Shown here in pieces: positions 37,220-45,838 of a DNA stretch of 64,000 nucleotides. The notes beneath the pieces were generated by a model. The model saw only the letters and a program-made list of their open reading frames with translations, was not told where the DNA came from and searched no databases. Numbering within the stretch: position 1 is the first letter of the stretch; each line of letters opens with the position of its first letter. Source of the stretch: Motiliproteus sp965230185. Its GTDB lineage: Bacteria > Pseudomonadota > Gammaproteobacteria > Pseudomonadales > Balneatricaceae. Location: positions 4,588,001-4,652,000 of the forward strand of contig OZ245995.1 in the NCBI GenBank assembly GCA_965230185.1, given 5' to 3'. Both the position numbers and the translations under genes were made by a program.

Positions 37220-38155
37220 TCAGGCCAGTTTCTCAGCGACACGCATCACCGCACTGCGCGAGCGAACATTACTGTCGACTTCGCCGCTGCCGGCCTTAAC
37301 CGGCTTGCCCAGCGATTTCAGCCGCTGATTCAGCATCGACTGCGGCACCGGCAGCCCGGGCGGAACCTCATCACCGCGCACATGCTTACGGATGAACCGC
37401 TTAACGATCCGGTCTTCCAGCGAATGAAAACTGATCACCACCAGCCGGCCGCCGGGCTTCAGCACTTCCAGCGCCTGATCCAGACAGGTGATCAGGTCAT
37501 CCAGTTCATGGTTGATAAAGATACGGATCGCCTGAAAAGCCCGGGTCGCGGGATTCTTGCCCTTTTCCCAACGGGGATTGGCGGCGGCAACGATATCGGC
37601 CAGCTGCTTCGTTGTGGTGATCGGACTGAGCTGCCGCTCTCTGACAATAGCCCTGGCCATGCGGCGGCCGAACTTCTCCTCACCATAGGTGAAAAGCACA
37701 TCGGCGATCTCTTTCTCGGAAGCACTCGCCAGCCACTCTGCGGCACTGACGCCAGCCTGCGGATTCATCCGCATATCCAGAGGGCCGTCTTTGGTGAAGC
37801 TGAATCCCCGGGCAGGGTCATCCAGCTGTGGTGAGGAAACGCCGAGATCCAGCAGTACGCCATCCACCTGGCCGTGCATAGCCCGCGCCCGGATCAGTTG
37901 CTCCATCTCAGCAAACGAGCCGTGGGCGATAGAAAACCGGGCATCTTCGCCGCTCAGCCTGTTCCCTTCAGCGACCGCCTGCGGATCCTTGTCGATCCCC
38001 AGCAACTGACCACCCGCTCCCAGCTTTGACAGCAACAACCGGGAGTGACCACCCCGTCCGAAAGTACCGTCTACATAGAAACCGTCAGCACTGACCAGCA
38101 GCTGATCCACAGCCTCGTCCAGCAAAACGGTAATATGCTTGAGATCTTCGCTCAT
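37220..38155 (-). CDS. rsmH: 16S rRNA m4C1402 methyltransferase RsmH
   Basis: RsmH (MraW) N4-methylates cytidine 1402 of 16S rRNA; RsmI, encoded about 2 kb upstream in this window, adds the 2'-O-methyl group to the same nucleotide. The 311-residue protein has the SAM loop DGTFGRGGHS (29-38), the DGVLLDLGVSSPQLD block, and the C-terminal motif VVISFHSLEDRIVKRF. It starts 10 bp after mraZ. Confidence 0.98.
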   Translation of the reverse strand: MSEDLKHITVLLDEAVDQLLVSADGFYVDGTFGRGGHSRLLLSKLGAGGQLLGIDKDPQAVAEGNRLSGEDARFSIAHGSFAEMEQLIRARAMHGQVDGVLLDLGVSSPQLDDPARGFSFTKDGPLDMRMNPQAGVSAAEWLASASEKEIADVLFTYGEEKFGRRMARAIVRERQLSPITTTKQLADIVAAANPRWEKGKNPATRAFQAIRIFINHELDDLITCLDQALEVLKPGGRLVVISFHSLEDRIVKRFIRKHVRGDEVPPGLPVPQSMLNQRLKSLGKPVKAGSGEVDSNVRSRSAVMRVAEKLA

Positions 38156-38165
38156 TCAACGGCCT

Positions 38166-38621
38166 TTATAGTGACAATGACTGCAATTCTTCGGGAACCA
38201 GCCCCTCCCCTTCCGCCTCTTCGAGGTAAGCGTCACGGGTCTGCGACCAGAGCTCATCGCTCCAGATTTCAAATTTTTTGCCCTGCCCCAGCAGAATAAT
38301 TTTCTTCTCGAGCCCGGCATATTCACGCAACGTCGCCGGCAGCAACAGACGACCATTACCATCCAGCTCAAGATCCGTGGCATAACCGATCAGCAGTCGC
38401 TGAATACGACGGGTAGTCGGGTTATAACTGGACAACTGCTCGATCTTGGCCTGAATAACATCCCATTCCGGCTGGGTATACATCAGCAGACAGCGAGATT
38501 CGGTATCAATCGTCGCGACCATCTGCCCTTCACAGCTGGCGGCAATGCCATCCCGGTAGCGCGTTGGCATAACCATACGCCCCTTGGCATCCAGATTGAT
38601 GGGATTAATCCCTCGAAACAT
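38166..38621 (-). CDS. mraZ: Transcriptional regulator MraZ
   Basis: MraZ is a ring-forming DNA-binding protein that represses the division cluster through repeats at its own promoter. The 151-residue sequence has two SpoVT-AbrB-like halves, each with a DxxxR motif: DAKGRMVMP near residue 11 and DGNGRLLLP near residue 93. GGAGAG lies just ahead of the ATG. It is the first gene of the cluster; a phased array of GTGG repeats at 38661-38740 is its likely operator. Confidence 0.97.
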   Translation of the reverse strand: MFRGINPINLDAKGRMVMPTRYRDGIAASCEGQMVATIDTESRCLLMYTQPEWDVIQAKIEQLSSYNPTTRRIQRLLIGYATDLELDGNGRLLLPATLREYAGLEKKIILLGQGKKFEIWSDELWSQTRDAYLEEAEGEGLVPEELQSLSL

Positions 38622-38660
38622 ACTCTCCGCCTGAGCCAGCCACTGACTGAAAATTGCTCA

Positions 38661-38740
38661 ATTAACCAGAAAAAACCACAATTACCCACTTTCAACCACT
38701 ATAGCACACCAGGAATATTTAAGAACCACTCAGCCCCACT
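38661..38740 (-). promoter_or_regulatory. mraZ promoter with phased MraZ-box array
   Basis: On the minus strand an extended -10, TG-C-TATAGT (38698-38706), precedes mraZ by about 75 bp; no good -35 is visible. Directly overlapping and downstream are four consecutive 10-bp units with the core GTGG or CTGG: 38691-38700, 38681-38690, 38671-38680, 38661-38670. Two more, at 38721-38730 and 38731-38740, lie upstream in exact 10-bp register. MraZ is known to bind short direct repeats spaced by 10 bp, so this is very probably the autorepression site. The repeats are seen; binding is inferred. Confidence 0.75.
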
Positions 38741-39034
38741 CGCAAAGGGTGCCTCAGATCAAGGCTTCCCACCTTTATTAGCGGTGCACATACAGAAACG
38801 AAGGGGTCTTTCGCCAGCCATAAAAAACCGCACGAAAAACAATATGATTGGAACTGATAAGAGCAACGGAGATAACAGAACTACATAGCGCAAAATGAAA
38901 ACATTGAGGGTTAACGCCCGGGCAGCCGCCCCCGGGCCGGAAGCCTTCAGGGATCTTCAGCCAGAATCAGCAGACCACCCCGTCAGAGCAACAACTTCAG
39001 CGCCCCTGCAGGGGGGACAACTCCGGACCGACTC
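38741..39034. other. Gene-free stretch upstream of the mraZ operator
   Basis: Together with the operator this makes a 413-bp gap between mraZ and the next gene. No convincing reading frame, RNA or terminator is visible. It contains a GC-rich segment near 38915-38935 and an AT-rich segment near 38820-38860. Additional upstream promoters of the division cluster may lie here, but I cannot assign them. Confidence 0.4.
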
Positions 39035-39511
39035 TCAGCGACAGAAATCACCACTACAGATAACCTGCAGGCGGGCACAACTGACCACATTATAATGGTT
39101 CGCCAGCGGCTCCAGTCGATCACCACCACTATGAGTCAGGGTGACACCGTTACACTGCTGCCTGTTGGTCAGCCGGTGCATTTTCCCCAGCCATTCAACG
39201 CTGCGACATCCGGACTCACCGACACCAAACTGTACCGCCATCCGATAGCGAGCACAGAGCAACTTGCGATGACGGACATCCGTTTTCATCTGAAAACTGC
39301 CTTCGGCATCCAGCCACCCCTCGCCGGAGGAAAACCGGAACGATTTTCGCGCCACCGAGCCACCCACATACAGCTTGACTTCACGACCAGCCGATTTCTG
39401 ATCCATCACCACGCGCTCGCCGGCCGCCAGCGGCTCTGTCAGCAGCAACAACCCGGCAAGCATCCCCCGGGACACACGCCGAAGCGGCAACTTAGGTATT
39501 AAACCGTCCAT
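39035..39511 (-). CDS. Small secreted cysteine-containing protein, unknown function
   Basis: The start at 39511 is supported by AGGGAA 8 bases upstream and gives 158 residues. The N-terminus has three arginines near residues 11-15, a hydrophobic core (GMLAGLLLLTEPLAA) and a likely signal-peptidase site around residue 30. The mature part has six cysteines, four in its last 50 residues, so disulfides are likely in the periplasm. I recognise no family. It is encoded between mraZ and RNase P RNA on the same strand as both. The coding call rests on the signal peptide and ribosome site. Confidence 0.65.
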   Translation of the reverse strand: MDGLIPKLPLRRVSRGMLAGLLLLTEPLAAGERVVMDQKSAGREVKLYVGGSVARKSFRFSSGEGWLDAEGSFQMKTDVRHRKLLCARYRMAVQFGVGESGCRSVEWLGKMHRLTNRQQCNGVTLTHSGGDRLEPLANHYNVVSCARLQVICSGDFCR

Positions 39512-39648
39512 AGTAATTTCCCTGAGCAGTTTGCAGCAGTCTGGTCGAAACACCGACTCGATGCCAGCTTCGCCTGCCAGGAATATACGAAAGAATAACT
39601 TCGCTGGTGCGCCGAATCAGAATCGGGCGCTCATCTCGCAGAAAATAA

Positions 39649-40011
<363 letters not shown>

Positions 40012-40017
40012 GGGGGC

Positions 40018-40046
40018 ATCCTACGCTGATCGGCCCTCAGACTCAA
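40018..40046 (-). promoter_or_regulatory. Predicted rnpB promoter
   Basis: On the minus strand, -35 TTGAGT (40041-40046) and -10 TAGGAT (40018-40023) are separated by exactly 17 bp, and the -10 lies 6 bases before the inferred RNase P RNA 5' end, followed by the GC-rich discriminator GCCCCC. The agreement between this promoter and the P1 helix end supports both. The discriminator type is that of growth-rate-controlled stable RNA genes. Confidence 0.75.
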
Positions 40047-40068
40047 CCGCCGGCAAGGCCCCACCGCT

Positions 40069-40917
40069 CTAACTATCTGTTTTCTGCAGATCCAGTGCCG
40101 TCTGATAGACCAGCTTGCGCTTCAGCCCGGTTATTTTCACCGTCAGCGCCACCGCCTGTTTCAGCGACAACTCCTCCAGCAGGGTGGTCAGCACTCTCAT
40201 CGCCGTTTCGTCCAGAGCCTGCCGGTCCGGCTTTTCCGCCCCCTGCACCAGCAACACGAACTCTCCTTTCTGCTGGTTAGCATCCGCCTCTATCCACTCC
40301 ATCAACGGAGCCAGCGCATCTCCGCGAATTGTTTCAAAGGTCTTGGTCAGCTCCCGCGCCATCACCAGATAACGGTCATCGCCAAAGATTTCGCGCATCG
40401 CCTGCAGGGTATCAAGCAGCCGATGCGGTGATTCGTAATAGATCAGGGTGCGACCCTGCGCCGCCACTTCCGTCAGCCGCTCACGTTTCGCCTTACTCTT
40501 TGCCGGCAGAAAGCCCTCAAACTGAAACCGGTCGGTCGGCAACCCGGAGGCACTCAAGGCCGCCACAAAGGCGCAGGCCCCCGGTACCGGCTCGACCCGG
40601 TATCCCGCCTCCCGAACCCGGCGCACCAGATGGTAGCCCGGATCGGAGATCAGCGGAGTACCTGCGTCAGAGATCAGCGCTATGTTTTCACCCTGCGCCA
40701 AACGCTGTACTATTCTGTCTGCCTGTGCACGTTCGTTATGATCATGTAACGACCACATAGGCGTGCTGATAGCGAAGTGCTGTAACAATCGGCTGCTATG
40801 ACGGGTATCCTCAGCGGCGATCAGCTGAACCGACTTCAGCGTCTCCACCGCACGGGGGGTCATATCACCCAGATTTCCGATCGGCGTGGAGACAATAAAC
40901 AGTGTTGTATCCGTCAT
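40069..40917 (-). CDS. rsmI: 16S rRNA 2'-O-methyltransferase RsmI (C1402)
   Basis: RsmI 2'-O-methylates cytidine 1402 of 16S rRNA. The 282-residue protein belongs to the tetrapyrrole-methylase-like fold, with the N-terminal FIVSTPIGNLGDMTPRA, the AEDTRHS block, the GTPLISDPG loop, and the SPHRLLDTL motif. The C-terminal ~50 residues form the RsmI HTH-like tail. It is divergent from lpoA, the classical arrangement, and rnpB follows directly. Confidence 0.97.
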   Translation of the reverse strand: MTDTTLFIVSTPIGNLGDMTPRAVETLKSVQLIAAEDTRHSSRLLQHFAISTPMWSLHDHNERAQADRIVQRLAQGENIALISDAGTPLISDPGYHLVRRVREAGYRVEPVPGACAFVAALSASGLPTDRFQFEGFLPAKSKAKRERLTEVAAQGRTLIYYESPHRLLDTLQAMREIFGDDRYLVMARELTKTFETIRGDALAPLMEWIEADANQQKGEFVLLVQGAEKPDRQALDETAMRVLTTLLEELSLKQAVALTVKITGLKRKLVYQTALDLQKTDS

Positions 40918-41034
40918 GGTTACCCTGATTAAACAGATTCCTGATAAAACGCGACACTTCCGTCAGCGCCGCACGCACAGCAACATCAGTGTGGCACTGT
41001 AGTAATTTCCAGCTCCGGGGACCGTAACAGCCTG

Positions 41035-42882
41035 ATGATGAGAAACAATAACCGGCTTCTGCTGCTCTGCAGCGCCCTGCTGATTGCAGTCATCCAGGGC
41101 TGCGGAACCCAGCCGCCCGACACAGGCCCGAGCCCCGATGACCAGCAGGTTGAAACCACGCCGGACGGCCGCGAGCTGACGGAAATCGAAAAGCTTCTGC
41201 TGCAGGCCGAAACCAGTGCACCGCTGGAAAAGACGGAGTATACACTACAAGCCGCTGAACGCCTGTTTGCCGACAACAGGATGGACCAGGCGGACCAGCT
41301 GCTGCAATCCCTGAATCCACTGATGCTGAGCGCAGTAAGAGAGCAGCAGTTCTGGCTGTTACGCGCCCGTATTGCCGCCACCCGGCTACAGCCGCAGCTC
41401 AGCCTCGACTGGATGTCCCGCATCACCCAGCCCGACCTGCTGTCAGAACAGCAACAAGCCCTGCTTACAGAACTGGAGATCAGCGCTCTCAGCCAGCTCG
41501 GCGACAGCACCACCAGCCTCAACTCTCTGATTGAACGCAGCGCCATGGCCGACGACGAGCTGCGCCCTCAGCTGAATAACGCTATCTGGAATCTGCTGAA
41601 CGGACTGAGCACCGATGAGATCCGGATCAGACAGAGCAACCAGGACAACGATTACCTGCAACAGGGATGGTACGATCTGGCGCTGCTGTCACGGGAATCC
41701 GGCACCGACATTCTTCGCAGCAGCCAGATGCTGCTGTCCTGGCAGCATCGCTGGAATCTCCATCCGGCCGCCACTCACCTGCCGGCACAACTGGCGACCA
41801 TTTTTGAACACCAGACCCGGCCCGCATCCCACATTGCGGTCCTGCTACCCCAGAGCGGCAAACTGGCCAGGCCTGCCGGCGCCATTATCGAGGGACTGCT
41901 GGCAGCCTATTATCAGGATCAGCGGCTGGGTCGGCCGACACCACGACTCAGCTTCTACGACAGCACCCGAATTCCCAGCCTGACCGAGTTCTATCAGACC
42001 GCCGCCCTGAATAACGTCGAACTGATCATCGGACCACTGGATAAAAACCGACTCGCCGAGCTGGCCTTCCAGACCGAAGTGGCAATCCCGACTCTGGCCA
42101 TGAATTACTCCGAGAGCGCCAGCGCCACTCTCAATCTGTTCCAGTTCGGCCTGCGGGGCGAAGACGAAGCCCGCCAGGCGGCCAGACGCGCCTGGAACGA
42201 CGGTCACCGCCGGGCGCTAAGCCTGACTCCGGCCACCGGCTGGGGCCGACGCATTCACAGCGCCTTCCAGGACGAGTGGCAACGCCTGGGCGGTCAGCTG
42301 GTCCGGCATCAGAGCTTCAGCGGCGAGAATGATTTCTCCGAGCGGATCAGCCAGCTGTTATCCGTGGACGCCAGTGAGGCACGAATGAAGGAACTGCGCC
42401 GGTTTGTCGGCGAAAAACTGGAATTCAATGCCCGCCGCCGCCAGGACGTGGACTTTATTTTCCTCAGCGCTCTGGCGGGAGACGCCCGCCAGATCAAACC
42501 CACGCTGGCCTTTCATTACGCCTCCAGCCTGCCGGTCTATGCGACCTCTCATGTCTACAGCGGCACTCCTTCCGCCGAGAAAGATCAGGACCTGAACGGC
42601 ATCATGTTCTGTGACATACCCTGGGTCCTCAATCGGGAGAACCCGATCCGGGCCGATCTGGAACTGTTCAGAACGGACACCCAGACCCGCTTCGGAAAGC
42701 TTTACGCACTGGGATCGGATGCCTACCGAATCTCCCCCTACCTGAATCAGTTGCAAGCCGTGGAGGACAGCTTTCTGCACGGAGAGAGCGGACGACTGAC
42801 CGTCGACGCCCGCGGCCACATTATTCGCAACCTGGACTGGGCCCGGTTTAAAAATGGCCTCGCCCGCCCACTGGCGCCCTGA
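41035..42882 (+). CDS. lpoA: Outer-membrane lipoprotein LpoA, activator of PBP1a
   Basis: LpoA spans the periplasm from the outer membrane and stimulates the peptidoglycan synthase PBP1a. The 615-residue protein starts with a lipoprotein signal ending at Cys23 (AVIQGC; the -3 to -1 residues are a little atypical). The N-terminal part (~50-260) is helical and TPR-like, and the C-terminal part (~270-600), starting HIAVLLPQSGKLA, has the periplasmic-binding-protein fold. It heads the lpoA-yraN-diaA-dolP run and is divergent from rsmI. Confidence 0.93.
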   Translation: MMRNNNRLLLLCSALLIAVIQGCGTQPPDTGPSPDDQQVETTPDGRELTEIEKLLLQAETSAPLEKTEYTLQAAERLFADNRMDQADQLLQSLNPLMLSAVREQQFWLLRARIAATRLQPQLSLDWMSRITQPDLLSEQQQALLTELEISALSQLGDSTTSLNSLIERSAMADDELRPQLNNAIWNLLNGLSTDEIRIRQSNQDNDYLQQGWYDLALLSRESGTDILRSSQMLLSWQHRWNLHPAATHLPAQLATIFEHQTRPASHIAVLLPQSGKLARPAGAIIEGLLAAYYQDQRLGRPTPRLSFYDSTRIPSLTEFYQTAALNNVELIIGPLDKNRLAELAFQTEVAIPTLAMNYSESASATLNLFQFGLRGEDEARQAARRAWNDGHRRALSLTPATGWGRRIHSAFQDEWQRLGGQLVRHQSFSGENDFSERISQLLSVDASEARMKELRRFVGEKLEFNARRRQDVDFIFLSALAGDARQIKPTLAFHYASSLPVYATSHVYSGTPSAEKDQDLNGIMFCDIPWVLNRENPIRADLELFRTDTQTRFGKLYALGSDAYRISPYLNQLQAVEDSFLHGESGRLTVDARGHIIRNLDWARFKNGLARPLAP

Positions 42883-42884
42883 TC

Positions 42885-43241
42885 ATGAGCCGACAGAAGG
42901 GAAGCCGTGTCGAGCAGCAGGCGGAAGCCTGGCTGGCCAGCCGGGGCCTGAAGCTGCTGGAGCGAAACTACAGCAGCCGCGGTGGAGAGATAGACCTGAT
43001 CATGCGCGACAAACAGACGCTGGTGTTTATCGAGGTCCGCTACCGTCGCAGCAGCTGTTTCGGCAGTTCGGCCGAGTCGGTGGACTGGCGCAAACAGCAG
43101 AAACTGGTCGCTACTGCCCAGCTTTATCTGCAGGCCAACCCCGGAATGCAGAACCTCCCCTGCCGCTTTGATGTCATAGCCTGCAGCCCCGGCGACAACG
43201 CCGCCAGAATCGACTGGATTACCGGTGCCTTTGAACCCTGA
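42885..43241 (+). CDS. yraN: YraN family (UPF0102) nuclease-like protein
   Basis: This 118-residue protein belongs to UPF0102, a family with a restriction-endonuclease-like core whose cellular role is not settled. The core motif is visible as GGEIDLIMRD followed by LVFIEVRYR, giving the Asp and the Glu-x-(Lys/Arg) positions of such nucleases. The N-terminal block GSRVEQQAEAWLASRGLKLL is typical. It starts 2 bp after lpoA, so translation is coupled. Confidence 0.95.
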   Translation: MSRQKGSRVEQQAEAWLASRGLKLLERNYSSRGGEIDLIMRDKQTLVFIEVRYRRSSCFGSSAESVDWRKQQKLVATAQLYLQANPGMQNLPCRFDVIACSPGDNAARIDWITGAFEP

Positions 43242-43313
43242 GCCAGCAGACAGCAAAAATCGAATTTCTCAACAGCCGACACTGAAATCCGGAACCTGAT
43301 AACGGAACACCGT

Positions 43314-43907
43314 ATGGAACTGCAAGACCGAATTATCCATCACTTCCATGAAAGCCTCGATCTTAAGGCCCGCACCATCGAGGAATACGGCCCGCTGATT
43401 GAGCTGGCCGGCCAGCAGCTGTTCCACTGCCTGGTTTCCGAGGGCAAGATTCTGTGCTGCGGCAATGGTGGCTCCGCAGCACTTGCCCAGCATTTCAGCT
43501 CACTGCTATTGAATCGCTACAGCCAGGAACGCCCCGGCCTGCCCGCAGTCGCCCTGACTGCCGACAGCGCCACCATGAGCGCCATCGCCAGTGACGCCAG
43601 CTTCAGCGACGTCTACTCCAAGCAGATTCGAGCTCTTGGTCAGCCCGGCGACATTCTGCTGGCACTTTCACCCACCGGCCGCGCCAACAATATGATCCAG
43701 GCGATCCAGGCGGCCCACGACCGCGACATGCATGTTATTGCCCTGACCGGCGACGAAGGCGGCGACATGACCGCTTTGCTGACTCCGGAGGAAGTTGAAA
43801 TCTGCATCAACTCAGCTTCCACCGCTCTTGTTCATGAGGTACATTTGCTCATCATTCACACGCTCTGCGACCTGGTAGAGCATCAACTGTTTGGCGGAAT
43901 GGAATAA
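43314..43907 (+). CDS. diaA: SIS-domain protein DiaA (DnaA-binding initiator regulator)
   Basis: DiaA is a tetrameric SIS-fold protein that binds DnaA and helps replication start at the right time. The 197-residue sequence has the DiaA/GmhA block ILCCGNGGSAALAQHF and the sugar-phosphate loop LALSPTGRANNM. It is close to phosphoheptose isomerase GmhA and is often annotated as such. The gene neighbourhood lpoA-yraN-diaA-dolP favours DiaA, and catalysis by this copy is uncertain. Its stop codon overlaps the dolP start by one base (TAATG). Confidence 0.9.
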   Translation: MELQDRIIHHFHESLDLKARTIEEYGPLIELAGQQLFHCLVSEGKILCCGNGGSAALAQHFSSLLLNRYSQERPGLPAVALTADSATMSAIASDASFSDVYSKQIRALGQPGDILLALSPTGRANNMIQAIQAAHDRDMHVIALTGDEGGDMTALLTPEEVEICINSASTALVHEVHLLIIHTLCDLVEHQLFGGME

Positions 43908-44473
43908 TGATTACCCGTATATTACTGCTGAGTTTTGCCCTGATCCTGACCGGCTGCGCCGATGTTATCGGTACGGTACAGAAAGAGCCGATTCCGGAAG
44001 ATCCGAAGTCCAGAACCACCGGCAGCTTTATCGATGACGAACTGATTGAAGTGAAGGCACTGGTCAATATCAGCAAGGCCTCCGCCGAGCTGGGCGAATC
44101 CCATATATCCGCCACCAGCTATAACGGCATCGTTCTGCTGACCGGCCAGGTACCCAATGAAAACTCCCGGATGCTGGCCGAGTCCATCGTCCGTCAGATT
44201 CGCAAGGTCCGGAACGTTCACAACGAGCTGACCATCGCCGGCCCGACCTCACACATCGTCCGCACCAACGACACCTGGATCACCGCCAAGATCAAAGCCC
44301 GGATGCTCGGCGAGAAGAATATTGCCGTCAACAGCGTCAAAGTCGTCACGGAAAACGGGGTTGTCTACCTGCTGGGTCTGGTCAACCGCTCCGATGCTGA
44401 TCTCGCCGTTGCCCTGGCACGGAACAGTCACGGTGTGCAGAAGATCGTCAAGATGTTCGAGTACATCAACTGA
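43907..44473 (+). CDS. dolP: Outer-membrane lipoprotein DolP (YraP), two BON domains
   Basis: DolP is an outer-membrane lipoprotein that supports envelope integrity and BAM function. The 188-residue protein has a lipoprotein signal with the lipobox LTGC at residues 14-17. Two BON domains follow, about 48-115 (YNGIVLLTGQVPNE) and 125-188 (ENGVVYLLGLVNRSDA). It is the last gene of the operon, ending 32 bp before a strong terminator. Confidence 0.94.
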   Translation: MITRILLLSFALILTGCADVIGTVQKEPIPEDPKSRTTGSFIDDELIEVKALVNISKASAELGESHISATSYNGIVLLTGQVPNENSRMLAESIVRQIRKVRNVHNELTIAGPTSHIVRTNDTWITAKIKARMLGEKNIAVNSVKVVTENGVVYLLGLVNRSDADLAVALARNSHGVQKIVKMFEYIN

Positions 44474-44498
44474 CCCGACCCACCTCCTACAGAAACTC

Positions 44499-44536
44499 AA
44501 AAAAACCAGAGCCTGAAACCAGGCTCTGGTTTTTTT
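44499..44536 (+). terminator. Bidirectional intrinsic terminator after dolP
   Basis: A perfect 11-bp stem, ACCAGAGCCTG with CAGGCTCTGGT across the loop AAAC (44505-44530), is flanked by seven A on the left and seven T on the right. It lies between convergent dolP and sspB and can end both transcripts. Confidence 0.9.
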
Positions 44537-44590
44537 ATATCTGAGAAGCACCACGCCAGCTGTAGTCTGACTGCCGGCTATTTCTACCGA

Positions 44591-44971
44591 CTATTTAACC
44601 ACCTTCAGTGACGGCCGCTTCTTTGGCGGCTCCGGCGGCTGCTCCGGAGGCTCCGGCGCACCGGGCTCACGCCCGAAACTCATCCCCTGGCCGGTCTCCT
44701 TGGCGTAGATCGCAATGACCGCCACCACAGGCACGTAGACCTGCATCGGCACACCGCCGAAACGGGCACTGAATTCTACGGCATCATTAGTCACCATCAG
44801 ATTCTTGACTGCGGTTGGAGCGATGTTCAGTACAATCTGGCCATCGCTGACATAATCGTCCGGCACCTGAACTCCCTGCACCCCGACATCGACGACGATA
44901 TAAGGCGTGCTCTGGTTGTCATTGATCCAGTCATTCAGGGCTCGAATAAGGTAAGGTCGGCTTGGAGTCAT
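44591..44971 (-). CDS. sspB: ClpXP adaptor SspB
   Basis: SspB delivers ssrA-tagged proteins to the ClpXP protease. The 126-residue protein has the substrate-binding domain (~1-108, beginning SRPYLIRALNDWI), a Pro/Glu-rich flexible linker, and the C-terminal ClpX-binding tail PSLKVVK. In enterobacteria it is co-transcribed with sspA; here a terminator-like hairpin lies between the two genes, so sspB expression may be partly independent. Confidence 0.95.
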   Translation of the reverse strand: MTPSRPYLIRALNDWINDNQSTPYIVVDVGVQGVQVPDDYVSDGQIVLNIAPTAVKNLMVTNDAVEFSARFGGVPMQVYVPVVAVIAIYAKETGQGMSFGREPGAPEPPEQPPEPPKKRPSLKVVK

Positions 44972-45056
44972 AAAATCAGGTTCTGAACTGGTTAGTCTGT
45001 TCGGCTGCAGCTATCTACCACTGTAGGCCAGAGAAGAAGAATTCGGAAGTTATAAT

Positions 45057-45086
45057 AAAAAAGGGGTGACAGCGCACCCCTTTTTT
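45057..45086 (-). terminator. Intrinsic terminator between sspA and sspB
   Basis: The stem GGGGTG/CACCCC (45063-45068 and 45075-45080) is bordered by a run of A at 45055-45062 and six T at 45081-45086. On the minus strand it lies about 20 bp after the sspA stop codon. It would stop most sspA transcripts before sspB, or act as an attenuator. Confidence 0.75.
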
Positions 45087-45106
45087 CAGCCTTTGCAAAG
45101 AAATAC

Positions 45107-45733
45107 TCAGCGCATCTCTTTTTCCGCTTCCGACAGGCTCGCCTGGAACGCCTCACGCTCGAACAGACGATCCATATACTCCATCAGTGGCTTCACCTGC
45201 GCCTCGGGCAGTTCAACGCCCAGCAGCGGCAGACGCCACAGAATCGGCGCCATACAGCAATCCACCAGAGTAAACTCATCGCTCATGAAGTACGGCTTTT
45301 CCGCAAAAATCGGCGTGATAGCAACCAGGCTCTCGCGCAGCTCTTTGCGCGCCTGCTCAACCGTTTCTTCTTCCTCACCGCCAAGGATCACACGGATCAG
45401 CGAACACCAGTCGTGCTCGATGCGGTGCATAAAAAGACGACTCTCGGCGCGGGCCACCGGGTAAACCGGCAGCAGCGGAGGATGAGGAAAACGCTCGTCG
45501 AGGTACTCCATCATCACGTTCGGCTCATACAGCACCAGATCACGATCGATCAGCGTCGGCAGGCTGTTATAGGGGTTAAGGTCGGCCAGCTCGGCAGGCT
45601 TGTTGTCGGGATCAGAATCCTGAATCTCAACAGCAACCCCCTTCTCAGCCAGTACGATGCGTACACGATGACTGTAGTGATCCATACCATCAGAAAAGAA
45701 GGTCATGGAAGAACGTTTTGCCATTACGCCCAT
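45107..45733 (-). CDS. sspA: Stringent starvation protein A
   Basis: SspA binds RNA polymerase and changes transcription during starvation and acid stress. The 208-residue protein has a glutathione-S-transferase fold but no glutathione activity in known members. The N-terminal thioredoxin-like half (MTFFSDGMDHYSHRVRIVLAEKG) and the conserved NPYNSLPTLIDRDLVLYEPNVMMEYLDE block are present. The ATG at 45733 has GGGGGA upstream; an ATG 9 bases later is equally possible. It follows petC, as is usual. Confidence 0.95.
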   Translation of the reverse strand: MGVMAKRSSMTFFSDGMDHYSHRVRIVLAEKGVAVEIQDSDPDNKPAELADLNPYNSLPTLIDRDLVLYEPNVMMEYLDERFPHPPLLPVYPVARAESRLFMHRIEHDWCSLIRVILGGEEEETVEQARKELRESLVAITPIFAEKPYFMSDEFTLVDCCMAPILWRLPLLGVELPEAQVKPLMEYMDRLFEREAFQASLSEAEKEMR

Positions 45734-45765
45734 TAGAATCCCCCGGGGAAATTGGATATCTTTTT

Positions 45766-45794
45766 AAAATGCAGACGCGGCCCTCAGGCCGCGT
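45766..45794 (-). terminator. Hairpin downstream of petC, probable terminator
   Basis: A perfect 8-bp GC-rich stem, ACGCGGCC with GGCCGCGT across CTCA (45775-45794), lies 45 bp after the petC stop. On the minus strand it is followed by CTGCATTTT, a weak U tract. It probably ends the petABC transcript. Confidence 0.5.
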
Positions 45795-45838
45795 AACAAA
45801 AAGCATCAGCCGACGACATACCGCCGGCCCGCTTTATC

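Noticed and set aside
43314..43907. Phosphoheptose isomerase GmhA as the name for the SIS-domain gene
   Set aside because: The lpoA-yraN-SIS-BON order is that of diaA, and the sequence around the N-terminus and sugar loop is closer to DiaA; no other heptose gene is nearby.
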